Positions 29,185 through 39,010 are shown, counted from the stretch's first letter. The stretch: DNA of 64,000 bases from JACVRM01 sp963809765 (GCA_963809765.1 CAWEKT010000001.1:1116001-1180000); one strand, 5' to 3'. Translations and numbers: made by a program. Notes: a model not told the origin generated them from the letters alone.

Positions 29185-31199
29185 AGCACACGGACGAGGC
29201 CGCAGACGAACCCCGCACGGGGGGCGCGGCGGGATTCAGGGCGCTCGAGGGCTGGGCCGGGCTCGACCCGAGGATGGAGCGTGCGCTGCTGCTCGCGCAG
29301 ACCGAGGCGCTCACCGACGGGCTCCTCGTCGTCGACGGCTACGGCCGCATCGTGCTCGCCAACGCCCGCTTCGCGGAAATGTGGGGCATCCCCGCGGACG
29401 TCCTGCGAACCGGCTCCGACGAGGCGGCGCTCGCGTCGGTGCGGGACAAGCTGCGCGACCCCGAGGCGTTCCTCGCCCGGGTCGCCTACCTGTACGAGCA
29501 CCCCGAGGAGCTGAGCCGCGACGAGATCCCGCTCCTGGACGGCAGCATCTTCGAGCGTTACAGCAGCCCCGTTCGCGGCGAGGACGGGGCGCTCTACGGA
29601 CGCGTCTGGTTCTTCCGAGACATCACCGAGCGCGTCCGCCAGGAGCGCGCGCAGGAGCTGCTCGTGGAAGCCGGCACGGTGCTCGCGTCGTCGCTCGAGT
29701 ACGAGACCACGCTGGCGAGCGTCGCCAGGCTCGCCGTGCCGAAGCTCGCCGACTGGTGCGTCATCGACCTGCTGGACGAGAACGGCGCCATCCACCGCGT
29801 CGCAGTCGTGGCCGCCGACCCCGAGCGCGAGCCGCTCGCACTCGAGCTGCAGCAGAGCTATCCGCCGCAGCTCGACCGCAGCGAGGGGACACCCAAGGTG
29901 CTGCAGCAGGGCGAGTCGGAGCTGATCGAGCGTGTCTCGGACGCGTGGATCGACTCGATCGCGCCGCACGAGCGGCAGCGGCAGATCCTCCGCAGCCTCG
30001 GACTGGTCTCGAACCTGCTGGTGCCGCTCGTCGCTCGCGGCCGGACGCTCGGCGTGCTGACGCTCGCGACCGCCGAGTCGGGTCGCGTGTACACGCAGGC
30101 GGACATGGCGCTCGCCGAGGAGCTCGCCCGGCGCGCGGCGGTGGCGGTCGACAACGCCCGCCTCTACGGCGAGGCGCAGCAGCAGGCCGAGGCCGCCCAG
30201 GCGCTCTCGTTCGTCGGGGACGGGGTCCTGCTGCTCGATCCCGACGGCATCGTCCGCCTCTGGAATGCGGCGGCCGAGGCGATCACCGGGCTCCAGGCCG
30301 ACGCGCTCGTCGGGCGCTCCGCGGCCGAGGCGATCCCGGGCTGGGAGACGGTCGACGAGCGCGTCCGCTTCGCCGCCTTCCCCGGCGAGGCGGCGCCGGG
30401 CGACGTCGTGCCGTGGCAGCTCGGCGAGCGTGAGGTCTGGCTGTCCGTCGTCGGCGTCCGCTTCCACGCGGGCACGGTCTATGCGTTTCGCGACCTCACC
30501 GCGGAGCTCGCCGTCGAGAAGCTGAAGCGCGACTTCGTGTCCACGGTCTCGCACGAGCTGCGCACGCCGATCGCGGGTGTCTACGGCGCCGCCCTGACCC
30601 TCCGCCGAACCGATGTCGAGTTCAGCGACGAGGAGCGGCGCGCGCTGATCGACGTGATCGCGGGCGAGGCGGCTCGGCTGGGCCGGATCGTCGAGGACAT
30701 CCTCTCGGCCGGGCAGCTCGAGTCGCAGTCGCTGCGGCTGACGGTCGAGCCGTGCGACGCGCACGACCTCGCAGTCGAGGCGGCGCGCGCGGCGGCGCTG
30801 CGCCTGCCGGACGAGTCGGTCATCGAGACCCATGTGGCCGACGCGATCAGCGCGGTGCTGGCCGACCGGGCGCGAATGCTGCAGGTGCTGACCAACCTGC
30901 TCGACAACGCCGTCAAGTACTCGCCCTCCGAGACGGTCGTCGAGCTCGCGGTCGAGCCGGCCGGTGCCCGGGTCCGCTTCGCCGTGTCCGACCGCGGGCA
31001 AGGCATTCCGCCGGGCGACCGGGATCGCGTCTTCGACAAGTTCTTCCGGCTCGACCCGGAGCTCTCCCGCGGCGTGGGAGGCACCGGGCTCGGTCTCTAC
31101 ATCTGCCGCGAGCTCGTCGGGTTGATGGGCGGCCGCATCTGGGTTGACGCCCGCACAGGCGGTGGCTCGACGTTCGTGGTCGAGCTCGACGCCGCCTGA
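29166..31199 (+). CDS. Multi-sensor histidine kinase (PAS-GAF-PAS-HisKA-HATPase)
   Basis: A 677-residue kinase from ATG 29166, inside the end of the upstream gene. PAS 1 lies at about residues 35-155 (GLLVVDGYGRIVLANARFAEMWG to VWFFRDITERV). A GAF domain follows at about 170-335 (LGLVSNLLVPLVARGRTLGVLTL, FEEL-like coiled linker after it). PAS 2 covers about 345-445 (GVLLLDPDGIVRLWNAAAEAITG). The phosphoacceptor His is residue 463 in VSTVSHELRTPIAG. The ATPase has the N box LLDNAVKYS, the G1 box DRGQGIPPGD, and GGTGLGLYICRELV. No membrane segment, so a cytoplasmic sensor. No response regulator is adjacent. The 3' end overlaps a convergent gene by 103 nt. Confidence 0.93.
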   Translation: MADQAVEHTDEAADEPRTGGAAGFRALEGWAGLDPRMERALLLAQTEALTDGLLVVDGYGRIVLANARFAEMWGIPADVLRTGSDEAALASVRDKLRDPEAFLARVAYLYEHPEELSRDEIPLLDGSIFERYSSPVRGEDGALYGRVWFFRDITERVRQERAQELLVEAGTVLASSLEYETTLASVARLAVPKLADWCVIDLLDENGAIHRVAVVAADPEREPLALELQQSYPPQLDRSEGTPKVLQQGESELIERVSDAWIDSIAPHERQRQILRSLGLVSNLLVPLVARGRTLGVLTLATAESGRVYTQADMALAEELARRAAVAVDNARLYGEAQQQAEAAQALSFVGDGVLLLDPDGIVRLWNAAAEAITGLQADALVGRSAAEAIPGWETVDERVRFAAFPGEAAPGDVVPWQLGEREVWLSVVGVRFHAGTVYAFRDLTAELAVEKLKRDFVSTVSHELRTPIAGVYGAALTLRRTDVEFSDEERRALIDVIAGEAARLGRIVEDILSAGQLESQSLRLTVEPCDAHDLAVEAARAAALRLPDESVIETHVADAISAVLADRARMLQVLTNLLDNAVKYSPSETVVELAVEPAGARVRFAVSDRGQGIPPGDRDRVFDKFFRLDPELSRGVGGTGLGLYICRELVGLMGGRIWVDARTGGGSTFVVELDAA

Positions 31200-33070
31200 G
31201 CCGCGCTGCGAGCGGCGCGCAGCAGCAGTTCCCCGAACGTCTCCACGATGAGCGGCTCGAACGACTCGGGCAAGATCCCGGCCGCATCCGCGTAGTCGCG
31301 CAGGTGATGCAGGTAGGCGTTCCACTCGTCCCGGCGCGTCGGGAACGACGCACCGTGCTCCCGTACCAGCTGCTCCAGCAGCGGCAGGTTTCGCTGGGGC
31401 GGCGCGGCTGCTGCCGTGTGCCTTGGCGCCGGCGTCACCGGCAGCTGAACGACCGGCTGCGCCTCCGGCTCGTCGCCACTCTCGCGCCCCGCAACCAGCG
31501 CCTCACGCCGGGCGACCTCCGCCTCCCGCTCGTCGAGGTCGTCCCGCCGCGACGCGAGCACCGTCTCGGCGCGCTCCAGCGCGCTCGACTCGGCGCCCTC
31601 CCACAGGGCATTTAGCTGCGCCTCGTGCGCGGCGATCGAGCGCTCGCGGCGGGTGACCTCGCGGCCGCGCCGCTCGAGCTCGACGGCGGCGCGCGCCTGC
31701 GTCTGCACCGTCTTCACGAGCTCGTCATGCCGGGCCGAGACCTGAGCCTCGCGGTCGTCCAGCGCCGCCTCGCGACGCAAGAGCTCCCGTTCGCGCTCCG
31801 CGGCACGCCGCAGCTGCAGCTGCTCCTGCTCCGCGGCCGCCGCGAGCTTCCGCTCGACCTCGGCCGTCAGCACGTCAACCTCGACGCGCCGCTCCCGGAG
31901 CCGCTCCTCGTCGCCCGCAGCCCGTGCCTCGTCGGCCGCGAGCTCCTCGCGCCGGTGCCGCCGCTCGTCCTCGAACTGCTGGCGCGCGGCGGCGAGCGCC
32001 TCGGTCGACCGCTCGAGCGCACGCTCTTGGGCGGTGAGCGCGCCCGCCTCTTCGGCGACGGCCGCCAGGCGCTCCTCGATCGTGCGCTCCCGCCCGTCCA
32101 GCGCGCGTTCCCGTTCCTCGAGGCTCGCGCGGTCCGAGTCGAGCTCGTGCTTGACGCGGTCGAGGGCCGCCACCCGCTCGGCGGTTGTGTCGGCCAGTCG
32201 CGCGGCCTCGCGCTCGCGCTCATCGGCGCTCCGCTTGGCGGCGTCTGCGTCGGCCGCGGCATTGACGGCCGCGGTGTGGGCGCGCTTCAGGTCGTCGATC
32301 CGCGTAGCCAGCTGGGCTTGCTGCTGGGTGAGGGCGTTCGCTGCAGCCTCGCGCTCGGCAACCTCACGCTCGCGGCGGCTGAGCTCCTCGGCGAAGCGCT
32401 CGAGTTTCTTTCGCTCGTCCTCGAGGCGGGCGAGTTCCTTTCGGTCTGCTGCGAGCTCGGCCATCCGCCGCTCGTTCTCGGCGACCGCCTCCTGCAATTG
32501 CGCCTCGCGCCGGTCGAGCTCGCCGTCCGCGGCAGCGTGGCGCCGTTGCGCTTCGTGGAGCTCGGCCTCGCGCGCCTGGAGGTTCTTCAGCACTTCCTCC
32601 CGCACGGCCAGCTGCTTCTCGGCCGCGGCCAGCTCCTTCCGCTTCTGCGCAACCTGCTGCTCGCGTCTGCGCACCTTGCCATCGCGCGAGCGCAGGTCGT
32701 CCTCCAGCCGCGCCTGCTCGCGCCGGCGCTGCTCGAACTCGTCGAGCGTCGCCTGGTAGCCGGCGACCGTCTCCTCGAGCTCACGCTCCCGGGACGCGAG
32801 GGCCGCGGCCTGGTGTTCCAGCTCGGCAGTTGCGGCGGCGCGCTGGCGCTCGAGCTCCGCGCTCGCCGTCGCTCTCTGGTGCCCCGCCTCCTCGAGCGCC
32901 CGGCGCGCCTGCTCGGTCTGCTCCCGGCGGCGCTCCAGCTCCTCCTCGAGCGCGGCGAGCCGCCACTCGCGCTCCAGGAGCGCGTCCCGCTCGCGCTCGA
33001 GGTCTGAGAGCAGGTGATCGTCGACCGTCACGTCGACCGTCGGGACGGAGGGTTGGTCGCGCGCGTCCAT
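31097..33070 (-). CDS. Long coiled-coil protein
   Basis: About 657 residues from ATG 33070, almost entirely Glu/Arg/Ala-rich heptad sequence (LERERDALLEREWRLAALEEELERRREQ and many similar repeats) predicting one very long coiled coil over about residues 20-520. After a Pro-rich linker a short C-terminal domain (LPLLEQLVREHGASFPTRRDEWNAYLHHLRDYAD and GILPESFEPLIVETFGELL) looks globular. No membrane segment or nucleotide-binding motif, so SMC or DivIVA identity is not supported. The last 34 codons lie antisense to the histidine kinase 3' end. A structural or polar-scaffold role is only a guess. Confidence 0.75.
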   Translation of the reverse strand: MDARDQPSVPTVDVTVDDHLLSDLERERDALLEREWRLAALEEELERRREQTEQARRALEEAGHQRATASAELERQRAAATAELEHQAAALASRERELEETVAGYQATLDEFEQRRREQARLEDDLRSRDGKVRRREQQVAQKRKELAAAEKQLAVREEVLKNLQAREAELHEAQRRHAAADGELDRREAQLQEAVAENERRMAELAADRKELARLEDERKKLERFAEELSRREREVAEREAAANALTQQQAQLATRIDDLKRAHTAAVNAAADADAAKRSADEREREAARLADTTAERVAALDRVKHELDSDRASLEERERALDGRERTIEERLAAVAEEAGALTAQERALERSTEALAAARQQFEDERRHRREELAADEARAAGDEERLRERRVEVDVLTAEVERKLAAAAEQEQLQLRRAAERERELLRREAALDDREAQVSARHDELVKTVQTQARAAVELERRGREVTRRERSIAAHEAQLNALWEGAESSALERAETVLASRRDDLDEREAEVARREALVAGRESGDEPEAQPVVQLPVTPAPRHTAAAAPPQRNLPLLEQLVREHGASFPTRRDEWNAYLHHLRDYADAAGILPESFEPLIVETFGELLLRAARSAAQAASSSTTNVEPPPVRASTQMRPPINPTSSRQM

Positions 33071-33254
33071 GCGCCTCGACGAATGATGTCGGCGCGGGCG
33101 GATACCGGCTGAAGTTCGGGGTTGCCGCACGGTGGGGCCGGTCCCTCCACGACACCTCGAAATGTGCCCGGAACCGGCCAATTCGGCACTAGAAAGTGCA
33201 AGCGGCGCGCGATAGCGTTACCGGTGCCCGAGAAGGCCTGACTCGGGGTGGCGA

Positions 33255-33293
33255 GCGGGGCGGCTTGCGATTCTCCCCCTGCAGCCGCCCCGC
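33255..33293. terminator. Strong 11-bp hairpin downstream of the HIT gene
   Basis: GCGGGGCGGCT (33255-33265) and AGCCGCCCCGC (33283-33293) are perfect inverted arms with a 17-nt loop, 50 nt beyond the stop of the minus-strand HIT gene. There is no clear T-run, so Rho-independent termination is uncertain. The rest of the 272-nt gap (33071-33342) holds no gene I can support. Confidence 0.5.
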
Positions 33294-33342
33294 GCTCCGA
33301 TTCCGGCCGGCGACGGGATCCCGCGTGCGCGCGTGCGTTGCG

Positions 33343-33846
33343 TTATGCCCTCCCGCGCTGCCCGTCGCCGGGCCACGCGTCGAGCAGCCGGCGGTGCGTC
33401 TCGGCCAGGTGCTCGGGGATGACCCGCACGTCGCACAGCACCGGCATGAAGTTCGTGTCGCCGCCCCAGCGTGGGACGACGTGCAGGTGCACGTGGTCGA
33501 CGATCCCGGCGCCCGCGACCCGTCCGAGGTTCCAGCCCAGGTTGTATCCCTGCGGCGCGTAGAGCCGGCCGAGCGCGGCGAGGCCAGCGGTCGCCAGGTG
33601 GTGGATCTCGAGCACCTCGGCCTCCGACACGTCGGCGAGCTCGCCGATGTGTCGAGTCGGCGCGACCATGAAGTGGCCCGAGGTGTATGGAAAGCGGTTG
33701 AGGATCGCGAACGCGTGCTCGCCACGGTGCACGACGAGTGAGTCCTCACCCGGCTGCTCGAGTGCGGTGCAAAAGATGCACCCGGTTGCCTCCTCGGCGC
33801 TGCCCACGTACTCGAGGCGCCAGGGAGCCCAGAGCTGATCCGTCAC
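33343..33846 (-). CDS. HIT family nucleotide hydrolase/phosphorylase
   Basis: A 167-residue protein from GTG 33846 (DQLWAPWRLEYVGSAEEATGCIFC). The opening and the CxxC pair match the actinobacterial HIT group related to Ap4A phosphorylase (mycobacterial Rv2613c type). NRFPYTSGHFMVAPTRHIG is the nucleotide-binding fold. The catalytic triad motif is VDHVHLHVVPRW, with the middle His acting as the nucleophile. A role in degrading Ap4A or related nucleotides follows from the family. No frameshift. Divergent from mscL. Confidence 0.9.
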   Translation of the reverse strand: MTDQLWAPWRLEYVGSAEEATGCIFCTALEQPGEDSLVVHRGEHAFAILNRFPYTSGHFMVAPTRHIGELADVSEAEVLEIHHLATAGLAALGRLYAPQGYNLGWNLGRVAGAGIVDHVHLHVVPRWGGDTNFMPVLCDVRVIPEHLAETHRRLLDAWPGDGQRGRA

Positions 33847-33909
33847 CGGCGTCCCTCGGCGGCTGTGGTTCCGTAGAGTCGCCGCTCCTCGAACCCGGAA
33901 GGAGCGACG

Positions 33910-34314
33910 GTGCGGAAGCTGTTCGACGACTTCAAGGCGTTTGCACTCCAGGGCAACCTGCTCGAGCTGGCGATCGCGTTCGTGCTCGGCGTCGCGTTCG
34001 CGGCCGTCGTGAACTCGTTCGTGAACGACGTCATCATGAACATCCTCGCCGCGATCGGCGGGAAGCCGGACTTCAGCGAGCTGACGTTCTCGATCGGCGA
34101 CGGCGTCATCCGCTACGGCAACTTCCTGACCGCGCTGGTGACGTTCATCGTGATCGCGTTCGTGCTGTTCCTGGTCGTCCAGGCGGTCCAGCGCGCGAGT
34201 GGCCCGAAGACCACGGAGCGGATGGACTGCCCGCACTGCCTGTCATCGATCCCGGTCGGCGCCAGGGTGTGCTCGGCCTGCACGCGCGACATCGGCCCGG
34301 CACCGGCGGTCTAG
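33910..34314 (+). CDS. mscL: Large-conductance mechanosensitive channel MscL with zinc-ribbon tail
   Basis: Releases solutes on hypo-osmotic shock as a homopentameric channel. GTG 33910 has AAGGAG six bases upstream. The N-terminus DDFKAFALQGNLLELAIAFVLG includes the amphipathic helix and TM1, NSFVNDVIMNIL precedes the periplasmic loop, and YGNFLTALVTFIVIAFVLFLVVQ is TM2. The cytoplasmic end carries C107-x2-C110-x10-C121-x2-C124 in place of most of the usual charged helix bundle, a rubredoxin-like zinc ribbon. Length 134 is normal. Confidence 0.95.
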   Translation: MRKLFDDFKAFALQGNLLELAIAFVLGVAFAAVVNSFVNDVIMNILAAIGGKPDFSELTFSIGDGVIRYGNFLTALVTFIVIAFVLFLVVQAVQRASGPKTTERMDCPHCLSSIPVGARVCSACTRDIGPAPAV

Positions 34315-34361
34315 CGAAAGAGGGAGACAAGGCGCGACGGGTACCTGCGGTTTCCGCCGCG

Positions 34362-35342
34362 CTAGAGATAGCGCTTCCAGCGGAAGAAGCCGAGCATCCC
34401 TGCGAGGACGACGACGAGCGAAACCACGATCACCCAGAAGGCGGCGTGTGTGCCCTCGCCCGGGAAGAGGACGTTCATGCCGAAGACGCTGGTGATGAGC
34501 GTTAGCGGCAGCACGGTGACGCTGATGATCGTCAGCAGTCGGAGGACGTCGTTCTGCCGGTGTGAGATCACCGACTCGTTCGTGTCCTCGAGCGCCTCGA
34601 CGACCTCCTTGTAGTTGTCGAGCAGGTCCCAGATGCGCTCGGCGGCATCGACGACGTCGTCGAAGTAGAGCTCGAGCTGCTCGGGCAGGAAGCGCTCGAC
34701 GTAGCGCTCGAGGCCCCGCAGCGTGGGGCGCTGCGGCTTGATGATCTTGCGGTAGGAGATGATCTCCTGCTTGACGTTCGAGAGGTCGCGCACGACCTCG
34801 ACCGAGGCGCCCTCGAACATCTCGTCCTCGATCGAGTCGAGCTTGTGCCCGATCTTGTCGAGGATCGGGAAGCAGTAGTCGAAGAGGTCGTCGAGGATCT
34901 CGTAGAGCAGGCGCCCGGAGCCGTTGGCGAAGAGTTCCTCGCGCTGGCGCTGGTCGTCGTGCACGCGCGAGAAGAGCCGCGTGACCGGCAGCAGCTCGAC
35001 CGTCGGCAGCGTGACGACGTAGTCGGGGCCGAGGAAGACGTCGAGCTCGGCGGCGTTCAGGCGCTGGACGGACTTGTCGTAGAAGGGGAAGTGAAGGACG
35101 ACGAAGAGGTAGTCGGGGTACTCGTCGATCTTCGGCCGCTGCCGCTTCGAGAGGACGTCCTCGACGTCGAGCTCGTGCCAGCCGAAGCGCTCGGCGAGCT
35201 CGGCGACCGCGTCCTCGTCGGGGCGGTCGAGGTGGACCCAGGTGAGGCCGGCGGCGGCGACCTCAGCAGGCTGCGGCCGTCGAGCCTCCCGCTCGGGCAG
35301 GGTGCGGCCACGATGCCGCCGGATGCGAGGCAGGCTCGGCAT
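34362..35342 (-). CDS. corA: CorA family magnesium transporter
   Basis: A 326-residue protein. The long acidic cytoplasmic domain has LTWVHLDRPDEDAVAELAERFGWHELDVEDVLSKRQRPKIDEYPDYLFVVLHFP and a stalk helix with ISYRKIIKPQRPTLRGLERY. Two C-terminal membrane helices follow. The first ends in the signature GMN (SVFGMNVLFPGEGTH), the second is FWVIVVSLVVVLAGMLGFF, with the basic tail WKRYL. This is the CorA pentameric Mg/Co channel pattern. Frame intact. The ATG at 35342 is taken, with no clear ribosome binding site. Confidence 0.92.
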   Translation of the reverse strand: MPSLPRIRRHRGRTLPEREARRPQPAEVAAAGLTWVHLDRPDEDAVAELAERFGWHELDVEDVLSKRQRPKIDEYPDYLFVVLHFPFYDKSVQRLNAAELDVFLGPDYVVTLPTVELLPVTRLFSRVHDDQRQREELFANGSGRLLYEILDDLFDYCFPILDKIGHKLDSIEDEMFEGASVEVVRDLSNVKQEIISYRKIIKPQRPTLRGLERYVERFLPEQLELYFDDVVDAAERIWDLLDNYKEVVEALEDTNESVISHRQNDVLRLLTIISVTVLPLTLITSVFGMNVLFPGEGTHAAFWVIVVSLVVVLAGMLGFFRWKRYL

Positions 35343-35417
35343 GGGTACTGAAGGGCTCGTCCGTCGCTGCCATGTTCGTGATTGTAGTGGCGCGTCCTCG
35401 CGCGCCCGGGCCTCCGG

Positions 35418-36699
35418 CTACGCCGCGTCCTGCGCCACGGCGAGCTGGGCCCGGACGCGCGCCGGCGAGCGGCGGGCGTCGCGTGGCAGCCGGCGCTCGA
35501 CCACCAGGGCGACCGCCCCGGCCGCCAGGCAGATGAGCGCCGCGGCGAGCCAGAGGCCGTGCGGCCAGAGGCTGAGCGCGAGCCCCGAGAGCGCCGGCCC
35601 GACGACGAAGCCGACCTGCCACGACATGGACGAGAACGCGAGGTAGCGGCCAAGGATCCGGTTGTCCGCGAGGTCGACCACGAGCGGCGCTTGCACGGCT
35701 CCGTGCAGGCACGCGCCGAGGCCGAAGAGCGCGGCGAACAGGAGGAAGAAGACGACCGTGATCGTGCCCTGCGCGAGTGCGGTGCCGATCGGGAGCAGCA
35801 GCCAGGAGCAGGCCCACAGGACGCCCACCAGGGCGATTGCCCGCATCCGCCGCCGGCCCTCGAGGAGCCGCGCCACCGGCAGCTGGGCGAGGACGATCAC
35901 GACCGTGTTGCAGAAGTAGATGAGCCCGATCGCGTTCTCCGAGAGGCCCGCTTCGTTCTTGCCGTACACAGGGAAGGCGCCGAGCTGCGCCATCCCGCCG
36001 GTGATCAGCAGCACGTTGATGGCGATCACCGCCAGGAAGGTGCCGTGCCGCAGCACGTCGCGGTAGCTCCCGGGAGTCGCACCGCGCCGGCGTCGGCTCT
36101 CGCACGGGCTCGGGGACGACGAGCAGCGCTGCCAGGTAGGCGAGGAACGTCGCCGCGTTGGCGAGGAAGATGATCGTGAAGCTCGTCGGATCGGAGGTGG
36201 TCGCGATCAGGCCGCCGACGAGGCCTCCGAGCCCGAAGCCGAGGTTCATGGTGATCCGCTGCGTGGCGAATGCGATCGGGCGCTGGTCTCGGGGAGTGAG
36301 CCCGGCGATGAGCGACGACTGGGCCGGCCAGAAGGCGCCGATGCCGGCGCCCACGAGGATGCTCGCGCCGAAGGCGTGCCACGGCTCGGTGATCAGCGGG
36401 TAAAGGCCGTAGCCGACCGCCTGCAGTACGAGCGACAGCGCGAGGACGGTCCGTCCGCCGATGCGGTCGACGAGCGACCCGGCGGCGAGACCGGAGAGGA
36501 GCCCGGCGGCGCCGTTCGTCGCCAGCACGAGGCCGGCCGTGTCGAGGCCGATGTCCCGGACGTTGTGGAGGTAGATGTAGAGGAACGGGATCGCCAGCCC
36601 GCTGCCGAAGAAGTTGATGAGCCCGCCCAGCTGGAGGGTCTGCACCGAGCGGGGCAGCTCCGGATTGAGCGAGCGGAGGTAGGCGGCCAGCAGGCGCAC
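35418..36699 (-). CDS. MFS transporter, one apparent frameshift
   Basis: Twelve-helix major facilitator protein. From GTG 36699: LGGLINFFGSGLAIPFLYIYLHNV (TM1), AGLLSGLAAGSLVDRIGGRTVLALSL (the cytoplasmic loop 2-3 motif GSLVDRIGGR), FWPAQSSLIAGLTPRDQR. The frame changes near 36065 in the central loop and continues with GTFLAVIAINVLLITGGMAQLGAFPVYGKNEAGLSE and six more helices. Substrate cannot be told, though the DHA1-like pattern suggests drug or metabolite efflux. It diverges from the aminotransferase. Confidence 0.88.
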
Positions 36700-36751
36700 G
36701 CGCGCGAGCGTAGCCGCGGCCGCGGGCGGGACCCCGGCGTACGCTCCCGCC

Positions 36752-37958
36752 GTGGGGCTGCGCGACGCCTTCCTGCTCGACGACGGGATCACCTACCTGA
36801 ACCACGGCTCGTTCGGAGCCTGCCCCGAGCCGGTCTTCCGGGAGTACCAGCGCTGGCAGCGCGAGCTCGAGCGCAATCCGGTCGACCTGTTCGGCCGCCG
36901 TCTGCCCTCGCTCCTCGACGGCGTTCGCGCCGCGCTCGGCGAGACCGTCGGCGCCGACTCCGACGGCCTGATCCTGGTTCCGAACGCGACCGCCGGCGTC
37001 AACATCGCGGCGCGCTCGATCGAGCTGCGGCCCGGCGACGAGGTGCTGACGACCGATCACGAGTACGGGGCGATGGCAATCGTCTGGCGCGACGCCTGCC
37101 GGCGCGCGGGCGCGACCTTCGTGCCACGGCGGGTAGAGCTGCCGTGCGGGACTGCGGAGGAGGTCGTCGAGGCGGTGTGGGCAGGGGTGACGGAGCGGAC
37201 GCGCGTCCTCTTCGTCAGCCAGATCACCTCGCCCACGGCCGTCCGCTTCCCGGTCGAGGAGCTGTGCGCACGGGCGCGGGCGGCGGGAATCACGAGCGTG
37301 GTCGACGGCGCGCACGCCCCGGGCCAGCTCGACGTCGATCTCCGCGCCCTCGGGGCCGACTACTACGCCTCCACCTGTCACAAGTGGGCTGTGCGCGCCG
37401 CGGGGCACCGGCTTCCTCGTCGTCGGCGAGGCGCACCGCGATGCGCTCCGGCCGCACCTGGTCAGCTGGGGCGCCGAGTCACAGCGCTTCGCCGAGCGCC
37501 ACGGCTGGTACGGCACGGGCGATCCATCCGCCTACCTCGCCGTGCCGGCGGCGATCGAGTTCCACCGCGAGCAGCTCGCGCCGCGGCGGGCGGAGTGCCA
37601 CGCATTGCTCGACGAGTTCCGGCCGCGCCTCGGGCAGCCGCTGACGCCGCCGGGCAACACCTGGTTCTCGCAGATGGCCTCGGTCGAGCTGCCCGCCTGT
37701 GACGCGGTCGAGGTGGGGCGGCGCCTGCGGGAGGAGCACCGCATCGAGGTCGTGGTGCACGAGTGGAACGGGCGGCCGCTCCTGCGCGTCTCGGTGCAGG
37801 CATATAACACTCTGGACGATCTGCAAGCGCTCGAGTCGGCGCTCGCCCACGTCCTCAGGGTGCTCGATCGGAACGCTTCCGGTTCGTCCGAACCATTCCG
37901 TTCGAGGGGTCAGCGCGCCGAAAGTCGTGAGAGCGCCGATTCAACTCACACGGGCTGA
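36752..37958 (+). CDS. Class V aminotransferase (isopenicillin-N-epimerase-like), one apparent frameshift
   Basis: PLP enzyme of the cysteine-desulfurase/IPNS-epimerase superfamily. TYLNHGSFGACP at the N-terminus, NATAGVNIAARS, DHEYGAMAIVWRDACRRAG, SQITSPTAVRFPVEEL and VVDGAHAPGQLDVDL (PLP-contacting Asp and His) are followed by the PLP Lys in STCHKW. The frame slips right after it near 37395. The small domain continues with WNGRPLLRVSVQAYNTLDDLQAL. Length is about 402 codons, usual. The reaction is not fixed by sequence. EgtE-like C-S lyase or epimerase are possibilities, but no ergothioneine genes are nearby. Confidence 0.85.
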
Positions 37959-38026
37959 GACGCCATGCCCGTCCGGCCCGCCTGCTTAGCTCGTCGGCGC
38001 AAGACGGGGTCAAAGGAGGTAGGCCG

Positions 38027-38800
38027 ATGGACTCGTCGCCGCTTGGTCTCCGCCTCGGAGCGGAGGCGCTGGGTACGTTTCTGTTCTTCTTCTTCGGCTT
38101 CAACGCGATCGCCGTCTCGGTCGACATGGGGAGCGGGTCGATCAGCAGTCTGGGGATCGCGTTTGCGTTCGGGCTCGGCCTCGCGCTGGCGATCGGGGGG
38201 CTCGGACAGATCTCCGGCGGCCACTTCAACCCTGCCGTGTCCCTCGGTCTCGTCTCGGCGCGGAAGTTTCCCCCCAGGGAGCTGGTCCCGTACTGGGTGG
38301 CGCAGCTCGTCGGGGGCTTCGTCGCCGTTCTCGTGGTCGCGGTGGTGTACTCGGACCCCGCGGTCGACAAGCTGGATACCGCTCCCGGTCCCGGCATCTC
38401 GAACGCGGGCGCGCTCGTGCTGGAGCTGATCGTGACGGGCCTGTTCGTGATCGTGATCTGCACGGTCGCGACAGACGACCGTGCGCCCTGGAAAGGGGTG
38501 ATGGCGCCTCTTCTGATCGGGCTCTTCATCTTCACGGCGGCGGACGCGGTCGGTCCGGCATCCGGTGGCTCGTTCAACCCCGCGAGATCGCTCGACCCCG
38601 CCCTCTTCAACTGGAGCTTCGACGACCTCTGGATCTATCTCGTCGGGCCGCTCGTCGGGGGCCTGGTCGGCGGAGTGGTCTGGCTGATGTTCCACCCGGA
38701 TCGACTGGACCAGGCGACGACGATCCGCTCGACCGGCGGCGTGCCGCAAACCGAACACGCGGCGCGAGCGAGCGAGACCCCTCGGACAGCGAACCGCTGA
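38027..38800 (+). CDS. Aquaporin (MIP family channel)
   Basis: A 257-residue six-helix channel for water or small solutes. ATG 38027 has an excellent AAAGGAGGT six bases upstream. The two half-helix motifs are GQISGGHFNPAVSLG (first NPA) and GPASGGSFNPARSLDPALF (second NPA, followed by Arg as usual for the selectivity filter). The N-terminus ALGTFLFFFFGFNAIAVSV is TM1. The 40-residue C-terminal tail is hydrophilic. Frame intact. Confidence 0.93.
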   Translation: MDSSPLGLRLGAEALGTFLFFFFGFNAIAVSVDMGSGSISSLGIAFAFGLGLALAIGGLGQISGGHFNPAVSLGLVSARKFPPRELVPYWVAQLVGGFVAVLVVAVVYSDPAVDKLDTAPGPGISNAGALVLELIVTGLFVIVICTVATDDRAPWKGVMAPLLIGLFIFTAADAVGPASGGSFNPARSLDPALFNWSFDDLWIYLVGPLVGGLVGGVVWLMFHPDRLDQATTIRSTGGVPQTEHAARASETPRTANR

Positions 38801-39010
38801 AGTCGGGACGGAGTCGAACCCGCCGCTCCTCATCGGACAGGTGCTCACACGGTTCGTTCCGTTCGACGTCGGCGAGACGGCGTTCCTGGGGATGGAACCC
38901 GCGGAAGCTGCCCGCCCTCCCAAGGAACGCTCAGCGACGCCCTCGTCGAAGTCTGGCGATTGTCCGCCCGCGGCCGGGATGGCGAGGCTCGCGCGAAGCT
39001 CCTCGGCGCG

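Noticed and set aside
37889..37904. LexA-like CGAAC...GTTCG near the end of the aminotransferase gene
   Set aside because: The half-sites are separated by six bases, not four, and lie inside a coding region far from any start.
38804..38826. tRNA T-arm-like sequence (minus strand GGGTTCGACTCC) after the aquaporin gene
   Set aside because: The T-loop word is present, but the flanking stem bases do not pair well and no acceptor, D-arm or anticodon arm can be found. Treated as chance or, at most, an unprovable fragment.
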